Below the pieces are notes generated by a model that saw nothing but the letters and a program-made list of their open reading frames with translations, made no database searches and was not told the DNA's origin. Source: Darksidea phi (Eukaryota > Ascomycota > Dothideomycetes > Pleosporales > Lentitheciaceae). Taken from it: a stretch of 64,000 nt of DNA. Position numbers and translations under genes: made by a program. Location of the stretch: NCBI GenBank assembly GCA_030770425.1, contig JASJFT010000200.1, positions 1 through 64,000 of the forward strand, read 5' to 3'. Below are positions 32,653-43,395 of this stretch, one piece after another; within the stretch, counting starts at the first letter, position 1, and every line of letters begins with the position of its first letter.

Positions 32653-34179
32653 TTATGTCCCCTCGATCAGATATAGCGTGTCGAAGGCTGCACGGACGGA
32701 TGGCAAAGGTTTCGTTAAGTCTTTATAAGCCTCTTTGCCTTCGAGAACCCATGTCGCAGGTTTTCCCAGCTTCCTGCATATCACACCAGCTAAGAGAGCG
32801 ATCATTTTAAGCCCGAACCCTTGTGTTGAACCTTGACCAGCAGGGCAGAATACGGCAAATGGCATAAAGCCATGCTCTTCTTCGATAATCTTTATATCCT
32901 TGTCTCTCTTCTCTGAACCCAAGTGAGCTCGGATTTTGAGCCATCGTTCCGGTCGGAAACGAAGAGGATCAGAGCCAAAAGAACTACTGCGATGGCAGGA
33001 CTCAATGTCTGCCTTCACATCTTCTCCATTTTCCGTAAAGCGCCTGTATACATGGCGAGTTGGAGGATAGAGACGTAAAGTCTCCTTAATAATATCATTT
33101 GCACCGAATCCGCGAACACCAGGTGTAACGGCAGGTCCTTTGTACTTCTCCCTTGAAGGATCGCTAATGTATTCATCCAGTTCCTTGCACCAGATATCGG
33201 CGTTTTCTGCATTACGGAAGCGAAGTTCGATCACGCAGGCTAGAACCACTCGCCACATTGTCTCGTACGCTGGGAGCAGCCAGTTCATTGGATTTTCTTC
33301 AGGTCTGAGCGGATCCAACTCGTCGGCTTGATCGGGATTATCGGTTTTACATACTGCAATTAGGGCTGCGTGGATATCGGAATTTGACTTCGAGTTCCAT
33401 TCCGGCGGTGTGGCAGTATTATCTTTGGACGCAATCCATAGATCGTTAATTTTTTGTCCAATTAGGATAAGACGCTCCATTGAATCCTCGGTGTTGATAG
33501 CGTTGGCGGAAGTATTAAAGAGAAATCGTAGTGAGACCTTGAGCGTAACAACGCGAACTAGATCCACGATCCTAAGCCTTCTTGTTGGTTGCGAGAGAAT
33601 TTGATCAGCCGAAGATTGCGCCAATTCTCTTAAAGTGCTCCAGTCGCCATCTTTCCCCCTCCAACTCTGCCCATCCACCCCAATCGCGGTTTGCATCTTC
33701 TTCTTCGCATTAGTAACAAACCTGGCATGTACAGTCAGATCTCTTGCAGTGAAGGCATTGTCAATGCCGAAAACTACCGCGACTCGTTTATTTGGACGGG
33801 CACGGGTGGCCTGTCTTTCATCCTGGCGAGTCACCTGTTCTTGACCAACAGGCGTGAATTCGATAACTCCACGATGTTCCTCTTTGGTCTTAGGCTGTAC
33901 GGCCCGAATGGTCTTAGCCTTGTTCTTGTGGACATTGGTTGGATCCATTTTTAGGGTTTTCTTGTGAAGAACGAAAGCCATAACACTGACTGCAAAAATT
34001 GCAATATAGGGCATAACCCAATAACCAAAGAATCCGTCTTTTACCGCATTTTCAAAGACGGCTTGATGCATACTCTCTCGGAAGATAGTAAAAGGCTTGG
34101 TGCAAACTGCCTCGGTTTGTGTGGTCGAGAAGGCGCTTCGATGGAGGTCGATCCTATCCCTGCTAGGACAGGAACTCAT
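32653..34179 (-). CDS. Cytochrome P450-like protein with an atypical heme loop, 508 aa
   Basis: A single-exon frame from the ATG at 34179 to the stop at 32653. A membrane anchor lies near residues 45-65 (YWVMPYIAIFAVSVMAFVLH). P450 landmarks are NPMNWLLPAYETMWRVV in the helix-I region, KETLRLYPP (the ExxR box), DPLRFRPERW (the PERF box) and a Cys loop FMPFAVFCPAGQGSTQGFGL near the C-terminus. The loop lacks the usual FxxGxRxCxG arrangement but keeps F...CPAG, seen in some fungal P450-like families. Heme binding is therefore likely but not certain. The middle is less conserved than in classical CYPs. Substrate unknown. No secondary-metabolism genes lie next to it. Confidence 0.78.
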   Translation of the reverse strand: MSSCPSRDRIDLHRSAFSTTQTEAVCTKPFTIFRESMHQAVFENAVKDGFFGYWVMPYIAIFAVSVMAFVLHKKTLKMDPTNVHKNKAKTIRAVQPKTKEEHRGVIEFTPVGQEQVTRQDERQATRARPNKRVAVVFGIDNAFTARDLTVHARFVTNAKKKMQTAIGVDGQSWRGKDGDWSTLRELAQSSADQILSQPTRRLRIVDLVRVVTLKVSLRFLFNTSANAINTEDSMERLILIGQKINDLWIASKDNTATPPEWNSKSNSDIHAALIAVCKTDNPDQADELDPLRPEENPMNWLLPAYETMWRVVLACVIELRFRNAENADIWCKELDEYISDPSREKYKGPAVTPGVRGFGANDIIKETLRLYPPTRHVYRRFTENGEDVKADIESCHRSSSFGSDPLRFRPERWLKIRAHLGSEKRDKDIKIIEEEHGFMPFAVFCPAGQGSTQGFGLKMIALLAGVICRKLGKPATWVLEGKEAYKDLTKPLPSVRAAFDTLYLIEGT

Positions 34180-35132
34180 ACTGCTCACGTACGTGTAGCT
34201 GGTTGACAAGGATGTATTTATCGCTGCCTGACTAGATTTTTTGCAATGAGAATTTGTATGAGTGAGGAAGGAGGAGAGGCCGTGGAACTTGACGGTCTCT
34301 TAGGGTGGTAAGAGACTGAGACTTGATCGGTCGGTGATAAGGACAGGCCGCGGTTGAGAGCGTCGTTAGAGGACGGAGGTTGCTCTCTATCCCAGCTCAC
34401 GAGAATACGGGGGTTCAACGAGAGGAGAGTCGAAGGCAAAGCTGCAGAGTTGTTAGGTTGAAGTCGTTGGGCAAGTAGAGGTGGCGAGTTGAGGGACAGG
34501 TAAGAGAGAGTGTGTGTATGCAGGAAACTACAGTATCGTGTGAACGGCTTCTATAGCAGCTAGCCAAGAAGAGCTCGCGAAAATAGTAAAAGGCGGATCC
34601 AGATATGTACAAGAGAAACCGTAGAGTATGTGCGTTTTAATCAATCACGCGAGAATATTCTAAACTAAGTCACACTAGCTAGCGCCGCGGCAAAAGCACG
34701 TAAATAAAGTCACCGTTTACTCTTTGCTTATCACTAGTAATTGTAAATTGTTCGTTTGCTCTACCTGGTGCTTATCTATAGCCACGTGCTGACGTGAAAG
34801 CACCACCTTGGTGCGCGGATCCCGGAATTAATAAACTCCAGGACAGCCTCCAACATGGCCTTGTGCCACTTCGGGTACACGTAGCTAGACTTATGGCGTC
34901 GAGAGCAACGGATTGTAGAGCAGATGATAGCAATTCATAGCAAGCGGCAACTCGCTATAGCTGTCCATCATCGTGGTGACCATTTGCAAACTTGGAGCAA
35001 CGTCTAATAACTAGGCTTGTGCTGGCGGCCTACGAACTGTCGCAGGACGCCGAAGACAAGGCACCGCCCTCTACGTAATGGCCGTACAGCTTACCCCTAA
35101 GCAAGCGCGCTTTATCGACGGAATACCTATCA
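34180..35132. other. Intergenic, upstream of the P450-like gene
   Basis: Presumed promoter of the minus-strand P450-like gene, then ~500 bp with no feature until the TIR end at 35133. Confidence 0.4.
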
Positions 35133-35500
35133 TGTCACGGCTGTCTGTGTAATAGAACGCTTCAGGACTCCATTTGATGAGGAGATTCCCTAAAAGTAAC
35201 GGTTAATGCGGTAATACTCAGGAAATGGGGAAACGCTCGATCAAGCCTGGTCCCTAGGTGGTCTGTACTAGGGACTCTCTCTATATAAATAGCTAGATAC
35301 TTAGCTTATATAGAAATTAGAGTGCTTAACTACTAATTCTACGTAATATATAATAGTTATAAGTTCGGATTATAACTAATTACCTTTATCCTCTACTATC
35401 CTTATTATTATTAATTAATTAATATTTAGAGAGTTATTTTTATTAATATAACTATATAGAAAGACTCTATGATAATATAGATTATTATTTATTTTAAGTC
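35133..35500 (+). mobile_element. Left end of a TIR element related to 8192-8898
   Basis: From tgtcacggctgtctg at 35133 the sequence follows the left arm and AT-rich interior of the element at 8192-8898 for about 350 bp, with transitions throughout. No matching right end was found downstream before 36500, so the element is truncated or its other end has diverged. It leads directly into the gene at 35559. Confidence 0.7.
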
Positions 35501-35558
35501 TTAAAATAATTGGTATAAATAACTTTTTATACTTAAAGATAAGACTAAGTAATAAAGT

Positions 35559-36259
35559 ATGCAAAAATATTACAGCAGTTACAGGGTTTCGCTTCAAAAC
35601 GTTGGGAAAGAGATGGATAATAAAAAAGAAAATAGCAGCTCTCTGGAAATACAAATGCTTTCAAAGGCAATAGAGAGAATAGAATCGATGAAGGTGTCCC
35701 TAGAGTCCATGGAAAGGAGAATGCGCAACCTCGAAGTCCGGTTCGAAGCGGTGGCTGCAGAGACGCCCAGGCACTTAGAGGCCCACATACCTTCCAACAT
35801 AAACAGGATACATAGTGAGGAGGCGGGTCTCCCTGCGGAATTAGCGCGCCCACCTACGTCTCAGTTGGAAAACGTCCTTAGGGAAATGACGTCCCGTAGA
35901 AGGAGGGTGCCGTCTTCGCCGGGGACAAGGATGATAGAGATGATGGAGGAAGAAAGAGAAGAACAAGAGCGAGCTTTAGAACAAATCGAAGATCCTTCTG
36001 AAGAGACTAAGCCATGGTATGTTGATTTACTCGTTTTCATGTCACATATGCTTACTTTTATAGTCGTACATGCGCCCAGCCTATTAGCGTAACCCGCTTT
36101 CGTAGAGACCACTTCACTTGGTGCACAATACATGAGCTAATGACGGATGAGGACGGATTTTGCTTGCAAAGTCCCTCGGACGATGCTGCTAAGGAGCTGG
36201 CGAGATGCAGGATTGTACAATGTGGTCCGTATCTTCTACGGCCGTCCATTAATCCATAG
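35559..36259 (+). CDS. Coiled-coil protein with a C-terminal CxxC block, 217 aa
   Basis: Exon 1 35559-36016; intron 36017-36063 (GTATGT donor, TAG acceptor, 47 bp); exon 2 36064-36259. Joining them continues the frame with no loss. Residues ~25-70 form a coiled coil (LSKAIERIESMKVSLESMER). Residues ~120-150 are Glu/Arg-rich. Exon 2 encodes a CRTC pair followed by FRRDHFTWCTIHELMTDEDG and further Cys residues, which could bind a metal. A later start at 35613 is possible. The TIR element end immediately upstream suggests the gene could be element cargo or that the element supplies its promoter. Family not recognised. Confidence 0.6.
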
Positions 36260-36516
36260 CTAATCACATAAACAGACAAGACCGAAGAGGAAGCATACTG
36301 GGCGGAGGTTGAAGAAAATGCGTTGATAGGCGGTGCAGGATTTCGGGAGCCCGGAGAGCCTTATGTTCACTAAAGTGTCTAAGTGAAATGTACCGGATCT
36401 ACATTTATAGGAGCAGCTTGAAGATAGAATTGAGGGCTATCTAGGAGTTTCGAATTGGTAATCTACCGGCCGATAGAGCAGTTCGGCTTGCGGGCATCGG
36501 CGCTTAGCTCGATACC
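36260..36516. other. Short convergent intergenic region
   Basis: 257 bp between two convergent genes. No feature recognised. Confidence 0.4.
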
Positions 36517-37781
36517 TCACTTCGCCCTCTCTTGAAGCCGATGGGACGAAATGCTTCTCATCGACGTATCTTCATAATCAGGGTCATCGTCTGCCATACG
36601 CTTTGCTGCCCTCTCCTCCCGCTCAACATACGTCGCTTCATCACTTGAAGTAATCTCTTCGGGAGGTGTTAGAGACCGCTTCCTCTTCCTGACTCCAGGA
36701 GCAATTGAATGCTGGCCAAGTGATTCCGTTTGTTGTACCTTGCTCTCCGCCGCAGCGAGATATTGACAAAACTGTTCGCTGGAAACGATCAATTCTCGAT
36801 CTTCTTCGCCCATCTCCTTCTGCACCAGTTCTTCGTAGGCAAAATCGCTAAGGTGAAGCCGCAGGCCTGAGTGATCGGTAGGGTTTCCTTGATCGTTACG
36901 GAACGCCTGGCGGGATTGTCAGAACATCAAAGATGAAACGGGCTCATAGAATGTAGCTCACCTGATCTGCTACCTCTTTGACGACCTGTAACTCATCTCC
37001 ATCGGTGGTGTGGACCACACAGGTTCGCCATACCGACAATGTTGCCTTACGCGACTCTTTCTTGCCATACTCTATATCCAGGCCCACAACTACTTGTACG
37101 CTAGCATCTGAGTCTATAAGATAATCTTGTGCTAAACGGTCTAACCTCTTCCTTTTTTGCGAGTATGCAACCTCGATAATAACCCCAGGATATCGTGCAT
37201 TGTCGTGCCAAAAAGAAGCGTCCGGTTCGTACTTCGATTTTGTGTTGGGGGGTGCGTTTTCTACTGGGAAATATATCTCAGTAGATCGGGTCGGGCGCAC
37301 TTTCTGCGCGAAACGAGCTGCTCTGTCTGATCCGCTCCGGATTGCTTTCAACTGACTTCGGATCGCGTCCTCAACCCCCTCGATAAAGAGTTCATGTACT
37401 CCGGTCGGCATGCGAACGACAAGCCGATGAGTCTCTCCGTTGTAATCATACCTACACGAGCCGTCATTAGCCATAGTCTCTAATTTGTTCGGAGCACACG
37501 CGCCGTGTCTTGTCCTTTACGTATCCTGACAGCGCCTTATCTCGGCCAAGCTGACGCTCTATCTCATCATACTCTCCTGGTGCTAGCTGAAACTCTGTCC
37601 ACGGGCCTTGCTTGGTGTGCCTCCCGGCTCGGATGTCCTTGAAGAGCGCGATCACTCGTGGGGCCTGCGCAAAGCGCTTCTCGTCGGTGGGGGGAGGCGT
37701 CAAAGGATGGTTAGCGAAACTCGAAGGTGGTGTGGTGTCTTGGTGTGATGCTAGACGAGTTTGCGACGCAGACATAGCCAT
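36517..37781 (-). CDS. PD-(D/E)XK-like fungal protein, 385 aa
   Basis: Three exons: 37504-37781, 36962-37451 and 36517-36906. Intron 2 (36907-36961) has a GTGAGC donor and a CAG acceptor. Intron 1 (37452-37503) keeps the frame only with a GC donor (GCGCGT) or an alternative inside GTGTGC. The truncated paralogue at 3357-3715 has GTACGT at the same place. Exon 1 is a disordered N-terminus plus GPWTEFQLAPGEYDEIE. Exon 2 holds EPDASFWHD (Asp ~170) and YPGVIIEVAYSQKRKRL (Glu ~186, Gln ~191, Lys ~192), in the order of a PD-(D/E)XK nuclease core. Exon 3 encodes AFRNDQGNPTDHSGLRL and a charged tail with KKRKRS-like basic and acidic blocks. The family is common in Pezizomycotina as unnamed proteins. 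Nuclease activity is inferred only from motif order. Confidence 0.72.
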
Positions 37782-38180
37782 ATATTGCACCGCGTCGCGA
37801 AGTTGCGCAATGGCTATCGCGTAGACTGCTCACGGTTTAGAAGCTGGGCGCGGTGGTTGACTCAGCAACAGCCTTGCAAGCGCCAAGACCTGATGGCGTC
37901 ATTGTGGCTCGTGATGCGCAGGCATGCGAACCCAACAACACCAAGCCAAAATCAGTCGCCGCTTCCGATCCGCGCTGTACCTGCTCTAGCCTACACGGTC
38001 CCTTTCCTGGTTCCTGCCGTGGACCCTTTTTGGCCCTGGTCCCTCACTTCAGTTCGGCCCGGTTCTGCTCTGCCATGAAAACGGTCAGTCAAATGCCATA
38101 CAGGTAGACGAAGGCGTAACTTTGCTCATAATTGTCATGGACTCCATGTGCCCATCGGTGACTCCCGCCAGATTTCTCGT
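37782..38180. other. Intergenic, upstream of the PD-(D/E)XK-like gene
   Basis: No convincing ORF. Contains the start-proximal region of the minus-strand gene. Confidence 0.35.
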
Positions 38181-38480
38181 TCACACAACTCGCACGTCGA
38201 CCCGCTGTCTCACTACGTAGTCACTCTGAATCAATCCAACTCCAACCCTCCTATACTCTCCCTCCATTTCCTTGGTCGGCTTGACAACCAATACGTAGTA
38301 CTCCTTAACAATCTCCTTACACGTCTTTCCAACAACAACACATCGCTCTTCGCAAAGATCCCTACTTTTCTCGTCCTTGCCCTTCTCGACATCATACTGT
38401 ATCCATCCTCTTTCTTCATCGCCGGAATCCAAGACGGTATGTTTCCCATCCAGTTTCATTCCATCCCGGAACTTCCCCAC
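38181..38480 (-). pseudogene. HET-domain protein relic, C-terminal end
   Basis: The minus-strand frame of 99 codons ends EYYVLVVKPTKEMEGEYRRV then GVGLIQSDYVV. This is the usual C-terminal pattern of heterokaryon-incompatibility (HET) proteins (LVV+P...GEYRRVGVG). The upstream part on the minus strand (38480-38700) turns AT-rich and has lost its frame. No HET core is present nearby. Confidence 0.6.
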
Positions 38481-38519
38481 TTCGGCGACCAGTGCGTGTT
38501 TGCGCTTCTTGTCAAACTA

Positions 38520-39900
38520 ATAGAGTAGTATAATCCTATTAATTAAAAATAGTTAAGAAGTATCGATTCAGTAACTAAGAGTAGATCTTAAAGTAAATCT
38601 AGTATTATATAAGTTTCTAATATTACTACGACTCGTAAAGAGAGAGTTACCGAAGGGCTGGACGGGAAAGGTATAGAAGAAGATTCTGAGTAAGTAATTC
38701 CTACACAAACCGTTGGCATTGAAACCGCGACTGCGCACGGATCAATCCCGCCGCACGCGTCCAACGTGCCGACCCCATGTACAGGATGCACCAACGCCAC
38801 GTGCGTGACGATACATTCCGCCGTCTCTGCTTGTACACGGATGCCTCGCGCCATTGCTTCTTTCCCTCTCGCTGCTTTGGTTGGAGAGCTCGACATGTCT
38901 TCCGTCATACTGTGCATTCTTGCGTCTGCACGAGAGCAGCCCAGCATCTCCCTGTCGTTATAGTTTTGCGCCCAGCGTGCCATCAGTATGCGTGCAGTGA
39001 AAGCCTACCGGCTTCTTCAATCTCCGAATCGTAGGTTATCTTCCTTCCGTTCGGCATGTCATCATGGCACATGAAATCTTGATCTGCTATCGTCTCGGGA
39101 GGCAACTGCGGTATCGCAGGCGCCTAGATCAAGATCGATCCCCCAGTATTACACAATCCAATACCTTCGGAGCCATCTGTCCGGACTGCAGCACCGACTA
39201 CGCGGTGCTTCTAAGCTATACGGGGATTCAGACCTGCCTGCAATATGACCAAAGCCCAACCATTCGAACAGCCAGCGATCTTTTAAGCAGAAACTGGCCG
39301 TTGGAACTCCTCTTTGGCACTGCACAAGCATCGTGTCTTTAGATCTATGCAATCACGTTTCTCCAAATACTTTTCCTTGGCGGTCACTCTCATCTCTGCA
39401 TTCCTTGCGAAATCATTTCTGCCAAGTCCAAACGAGCTGCCTTGTGGTCGCCCAACTACTTCAGGGGTTTCCAGACTGTGGGGAACTTCCATGGCAGGCA
39501 CATGGTTGGATTCTTCCCGATCATGTAGACTTACTTGGCGCAATGTGTCTGTACCGAAAGATATTGGCTAGGTTATTTTAGCCTATGCTTGTGCCGTAGC
39601 ATATGCCGGCATGCGAACATCAACCCCCGACTTTCACCATATATTGACCCCTTCATTAAATCATAAACACCTTGGAATCACAGTATTCTGGTTGGCCCTC
39701 TACGGTGACACGAAGAAAGCACCCTTCCAATCCGGTAATTTGGATCGTGGACAGGATCGTCGGGGCCTTTGTACGGCCCCGCACAACTTAATCTGCGGCG
39801 AGATGTAGCCTTGACCAACCTCTGATATAAGAAGCTAGTTGCATGCCCAAAACTGGATGTCAGTCACATTCGCTTTGAACTTTCAGCAACAAACATCGTC
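38520..39900. other. Intergenic with a small AT-rich patch
   Basis: 38520-38640 is AT-rich and RIP-like. The rest has normal composition with overlapping ORFs of 60-130 codons on both strands and no recognisable domain. Confidence 0.35.
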
Positions 39901-41097
39901 ATGTTTTGGAACGCTGTCGCCGCCGGCGCCCTTTTGGGCCAGACTGTCTCCGCGCAGAATGGCAACTTCCTCCGGTTTGGATGCTCGCAGCTCACCGTTG
40001 AGCGTGCCGACCCTCTTGTCAACCCAGGAATGGCTCCATCACCCCACACTCAGTATGCGCTTTGATAATAGCCCATAATCTCCAAGACACTTGCTAACCG
40101 ACCAAGTCAAATCGTTGGCGGCAACTCCTTCAACCTTTCGGTAATATATCCGACCGATTTTCACGGACTCTACTGATACTTTCTAGATGACACCCGTCGA
40201 ATTTGATCCAGTACAGAGGTCCACTTGCACAACCTGTACGTACTCTGAGGACTTGTCCAACTACTGGACTGCCTCGCTGTATTTCCGGTCCCCTGAAAAC
40301 GGCACATATCAGCGCGTCCCGCAATATGCAAACCAAGGTATTCAGCAAGATGGCGGAATGACGGTTTACTACATGAACTACAACGCCGTAAACGGCAAGT
40401 TGACATCGTTCCCCAAGGGCTTCCGGATGATCGCTGGTGATCCCACGAGCAAGAAGAACAACCGTCCATCCATCTGCCATCGCTGTCTCGGCAACGGCGA
40501 GGGCTTCGCGCCATGTGACAGCAAAGACACGGCCGAGCTCCCCTTGAAGTACTGCCCCAAGGGTATCCGTGCGACCATCATCTTCCCTGGCTGCTGGGAT
40601 GGAAAGAACCTCGACTCGCCAGACCACAAGAGCCACGTCGCTTACTCGAATGCCGGCGGCCTCGGCACCTCCAACTGCCCGGCTTCCCACCCCGTGCAAA
40701 TCCCGCAGGTCATGTACGAGATTATGTGGGATACTGGACGCTACAAGAACGATGCGTGGTACAAGGGCAAGCAGCCTTTCGTGTACAGCTTCGGCGACGG
40801 GTATGTCTTGGATGCCGCCCCTCCGCCTCCCGCACAGCGATCATCGTTACTGACGTGCTCAGTGTCGGCTACGGACAGCACGGCGACTACGTCTTCGGCT
40901 GGAAAGACGATGCTCTCCAGCGCGCCATGGACGCCATGCCCAAGGGCAAGTGCGTCAACGCCAACTGCAGTGTGCTCAAGATCCAGTCCGCCAAAGATGC
41001 CATGGCGTGCAAGAAGAAGCAACAGGTTGTCGAGGACGTCGGCACCAATGGCTGGCTCAAGGAGATGCCCGGAGGCGTCATGGTCAACAACGCCTAG
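39901..41097 (+). CDS. Secreted DUF1996-domain protein, 344 aa
   Basis: Four exons: 39901-40052, 40107-40140, 40187-40800 and 40863-41097. All introns have GTATGC/GTAATA/GTATGT donors, AG acceptors and 46-62 bp length. Joining them is in frame throughout. Residues 1-19 form a signal peptide ([19 protein letters not shown]). The mature part opens [20 protein letters not shown] and H-Q-I-V-G-G-N, the DUF1996 start. It continues with [34 protein letters not shown], then [12 protein letters not shown] and DALQRAM near the end. The domain is widespread in secreted fungal proteins of unknown function. The C-terminus has no WSC domain or GPI signal. Confidence 0.9.
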
Positions 41098-41732
41098 GCA
41101 AGCAGACTGCACCAAATAGATAGACTGTCCCGGCAACTCGGCGTGTGATCAGTCTTTCGCCTGTTTCGTAGCGTAGCGGCTTTGTATCTTCTTCATTACT
41201 GAGGCCGTAGGTTCCTTCTCGCCCTTTCTCAGAATTAGAATTTAGCGATCCTTAGCGTGTTTTTTTTTGAGTTTTGAGATGGCTACGTGCTGCGTAACTA
41301 TGCTTCCCGAACCAATAAACGGTGCACTAAAACAACCTCCGTATCCTACACCGGCTTTTGCCGGGCCCCACATCGAGAACTCGTCTACTCGCTTAAGTAT
41401 ACAATATGTGGGGTATGGCGTCGGAGGCGGTTAGAAGTCTCCCTCTTCGGTCTGATTGGCGGCTGGTTTAATTTATATTAGCGCCCAAAGTCGCTGAGTG
41501 CTGTCCGCATGGTCGTCTCGAAGAGTGGTACGCTAGATGTTTGGCGTATTGTTGCGGAAGGGTCGGCGACGTCGTGGCGACGTTACGAGATGCGGTGCAT
41601 AGTGGAAGAGTTGGGGGTACTTGTGGAGATAGCTGCGCGAGCTTTGGGTGGGGAATGTGGAAAAAAAATTGCGAGGGTTATTGTAATCTTGTCTAAGGGG
41701 ATTCTATTGATATTCTGCTTAGAGGCCATGCT
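41098..41732. other. Intergenic, no gene seen
   Basis: Probable 3' region of the DUF1996 gene, followed by normal-composition sequence. A plus-strand ORF that begins at 41509 runs antisense to the HET relic and is discounted. Confidence 0.4.
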
Positions 41733-42200
41733 CTACGCAATCTCAATATTCTGGAGCTTCCCAAATAGTTTGCCGTCTGGCAATGGTCCAAGTACGAATG
41801 CATCGCCCACAAAGCTATACTTCCCACTCTCATGTGTCCTTAGGAGAACGGGCCTGCTAATTCTTGAAATCAAGAAGACATCATCCCCCAGTCTCGCATT
41901 CATTGAAGCCCAGCCCAAGCCCCCACTGGAGCCCATTAATCGCATGCCCATTTCAATCGTTCTTATAAAGCTGGACCACACCCTTTCCGCACGTCTCTTC
42001 AAGGTGCGGATGAGGTATTCATCCGCCGTCCACCAGTTGCGATACCGGAGCGGGTGGGTCCGGGACCACAACTTCTCCAACGTCAGCGACGGCGTAATGG
42101 TATTCGGAAATATCTTCGTCGTGAGTATAGATGTGCGCGTTCCGCAGAGAAGTAACGACAAGATTGTCGTTGGGCTGCTCCTGTGTATAACTGATACTAC
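41733..42200 (-). pseudogene. HET-domain protein relic, C-terminal part
   Basis: The minus-strand frame reads RRAERVWSSFIRTIEMGMRL, then LGDDVFLISRISRPVLLR and YSFVGDAFVLGP before the stop at 41733. The GD-(I/V)F-L...P-(V/L)LR...Y.(F/L)VGDA(F/Y)V.G series is the C-terminal pattern of HET proteins. The HET core is absent. Upstream text (42040-42260) is only partly coherent and then meets an unrelated coiled-coil relic at 42277. Confidence 0.6.
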
Positions 42201-42276
42201 GAACGACATTTTGTAGGTTGAGCATGCCCGCGACTCCGAACATGTCAATCCAGATATTGGCAATGACGCATGCTAT

Positions 42277-42738
42277 CTATGGGGTATACACCTTGCGAGC
42301 TTTGTTCCGTACATAGCCATGGCCTTTAAGCAGCGCAAATATCTTGTGCTGGAGTTCTTCAACCTGCCTAATCGTAAAGTACCCGGCGTTTAGGCCGGCC
42401 GAAGGCTTCCTAAGTTCGTCCTCAGAGTTGGCGCGACCTTTACCAAGCTCGTCGTCGGCATCGTCAGCCTGCTCGGCAGCCCGCTCTGCCCGTGTCTTCG
42501 CGAGGTTCTTAAGCAAAGTATTAATGAAACGAGCCTATTGGTCCCTCTCTTTATCAATACTATTAATACTGTCGATTTTATCTATCTTGGCCAAGCCCTC
42601 GGCGACGTTATTTACATCCCGACGTATACCGGGGGCCTCATCCTCCTTAATAGGACTAATGGCCTGTATAATCATCTCTTGGAGAGCCTGAACCGCTGGC
42701 TTACTGCTCTGCTTGGTAACTTCGAGGTCAGCCTCCAT
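42277..42738 (-). pseudogene. Coiled-coil gene relic with an in-frame stop, family not recognised
   Basis: Two stretches in the same minus-strand frame (42535-42738 and 42277-42516) are separated by a single TAG region near 42535. They encode Ala/Glu/Lys-rich helical text (VQALQEMIIQAISPIKEDEA and RAERAAEQADDADDELGKG), then FTIRQVEELQHKIFALLKG. The TAG is RIP-compatible. The 5' part runs into the RIP-affected block at 42830. It could be a transposon-encoded structural protein; I cannot name the family. Confidence 0.45.
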
Positions 42739-42829
42739 GTCCGCGAGGAGACGGGCGGCTTCGGGGAGGGCATCGGCTCTAGTAAGGTAGGCTGTCTAAG
42801 TAATATCCATAACGAGCCCGCTTAGACGA

Positions 42830-43395
42830 CGAGTATACTCGGGGTACTTCTTAAGTACGGACTAGAATAGTCGACCGAACTAGACGGAATTAGTAGGATT
42901 AGGTATAACCGGAAGTCTAATACTATATAATCTTAGTAAAATCCTTTACGGCCTTCTCCTTTGAGTCGCCTCTATTAGCTTTATAGACTTCGCGGCGGAT
43001 AGCGATTACTCGATTAGTATAATCTCGAGGTATCTTAGGCGTCCGAGGTAGAGTAAGGTTACTAGGGGTAGGCTACTAACGCGGGGTTATATTACTAGTA
43101 GGCATAGAGGTACTTATACTAAGAAGTTAGAGGTAGAGATAATAAGGGAATAGATCTAGAGTAGAAGAACTGGGTTAATAGAAGGTCGATTATTATAATC
43201 GAGTACGTTAGGCTTCTTTATATAAGTAGTAGATTAGAGGAAAAGTATACTAGTATTATACTAGTAACGTACTTTATTATATATTATTACGTTCTAATAG
43301 TAAAATTAATTAATTTTACTTTTTCTTTTCTTTTTCTCTAAAGTAAGTCTAGCGTAGTAAGAATAATTTCTTATACTTTTATATAGTATAAATGA
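42830..43395. other. RIP-affected AT-rich block
   Basis: Few CpA/TpG, no open frames. Probably the remainder of the element or gene relic at 42277-42738. Confidence 0.5.

Noticed and set aside
41509..42216. Plus-strand ORF of 235 codons
   Set aside because: Antisense to the HET relic, whose minus-strand reading shows a known family pattern.
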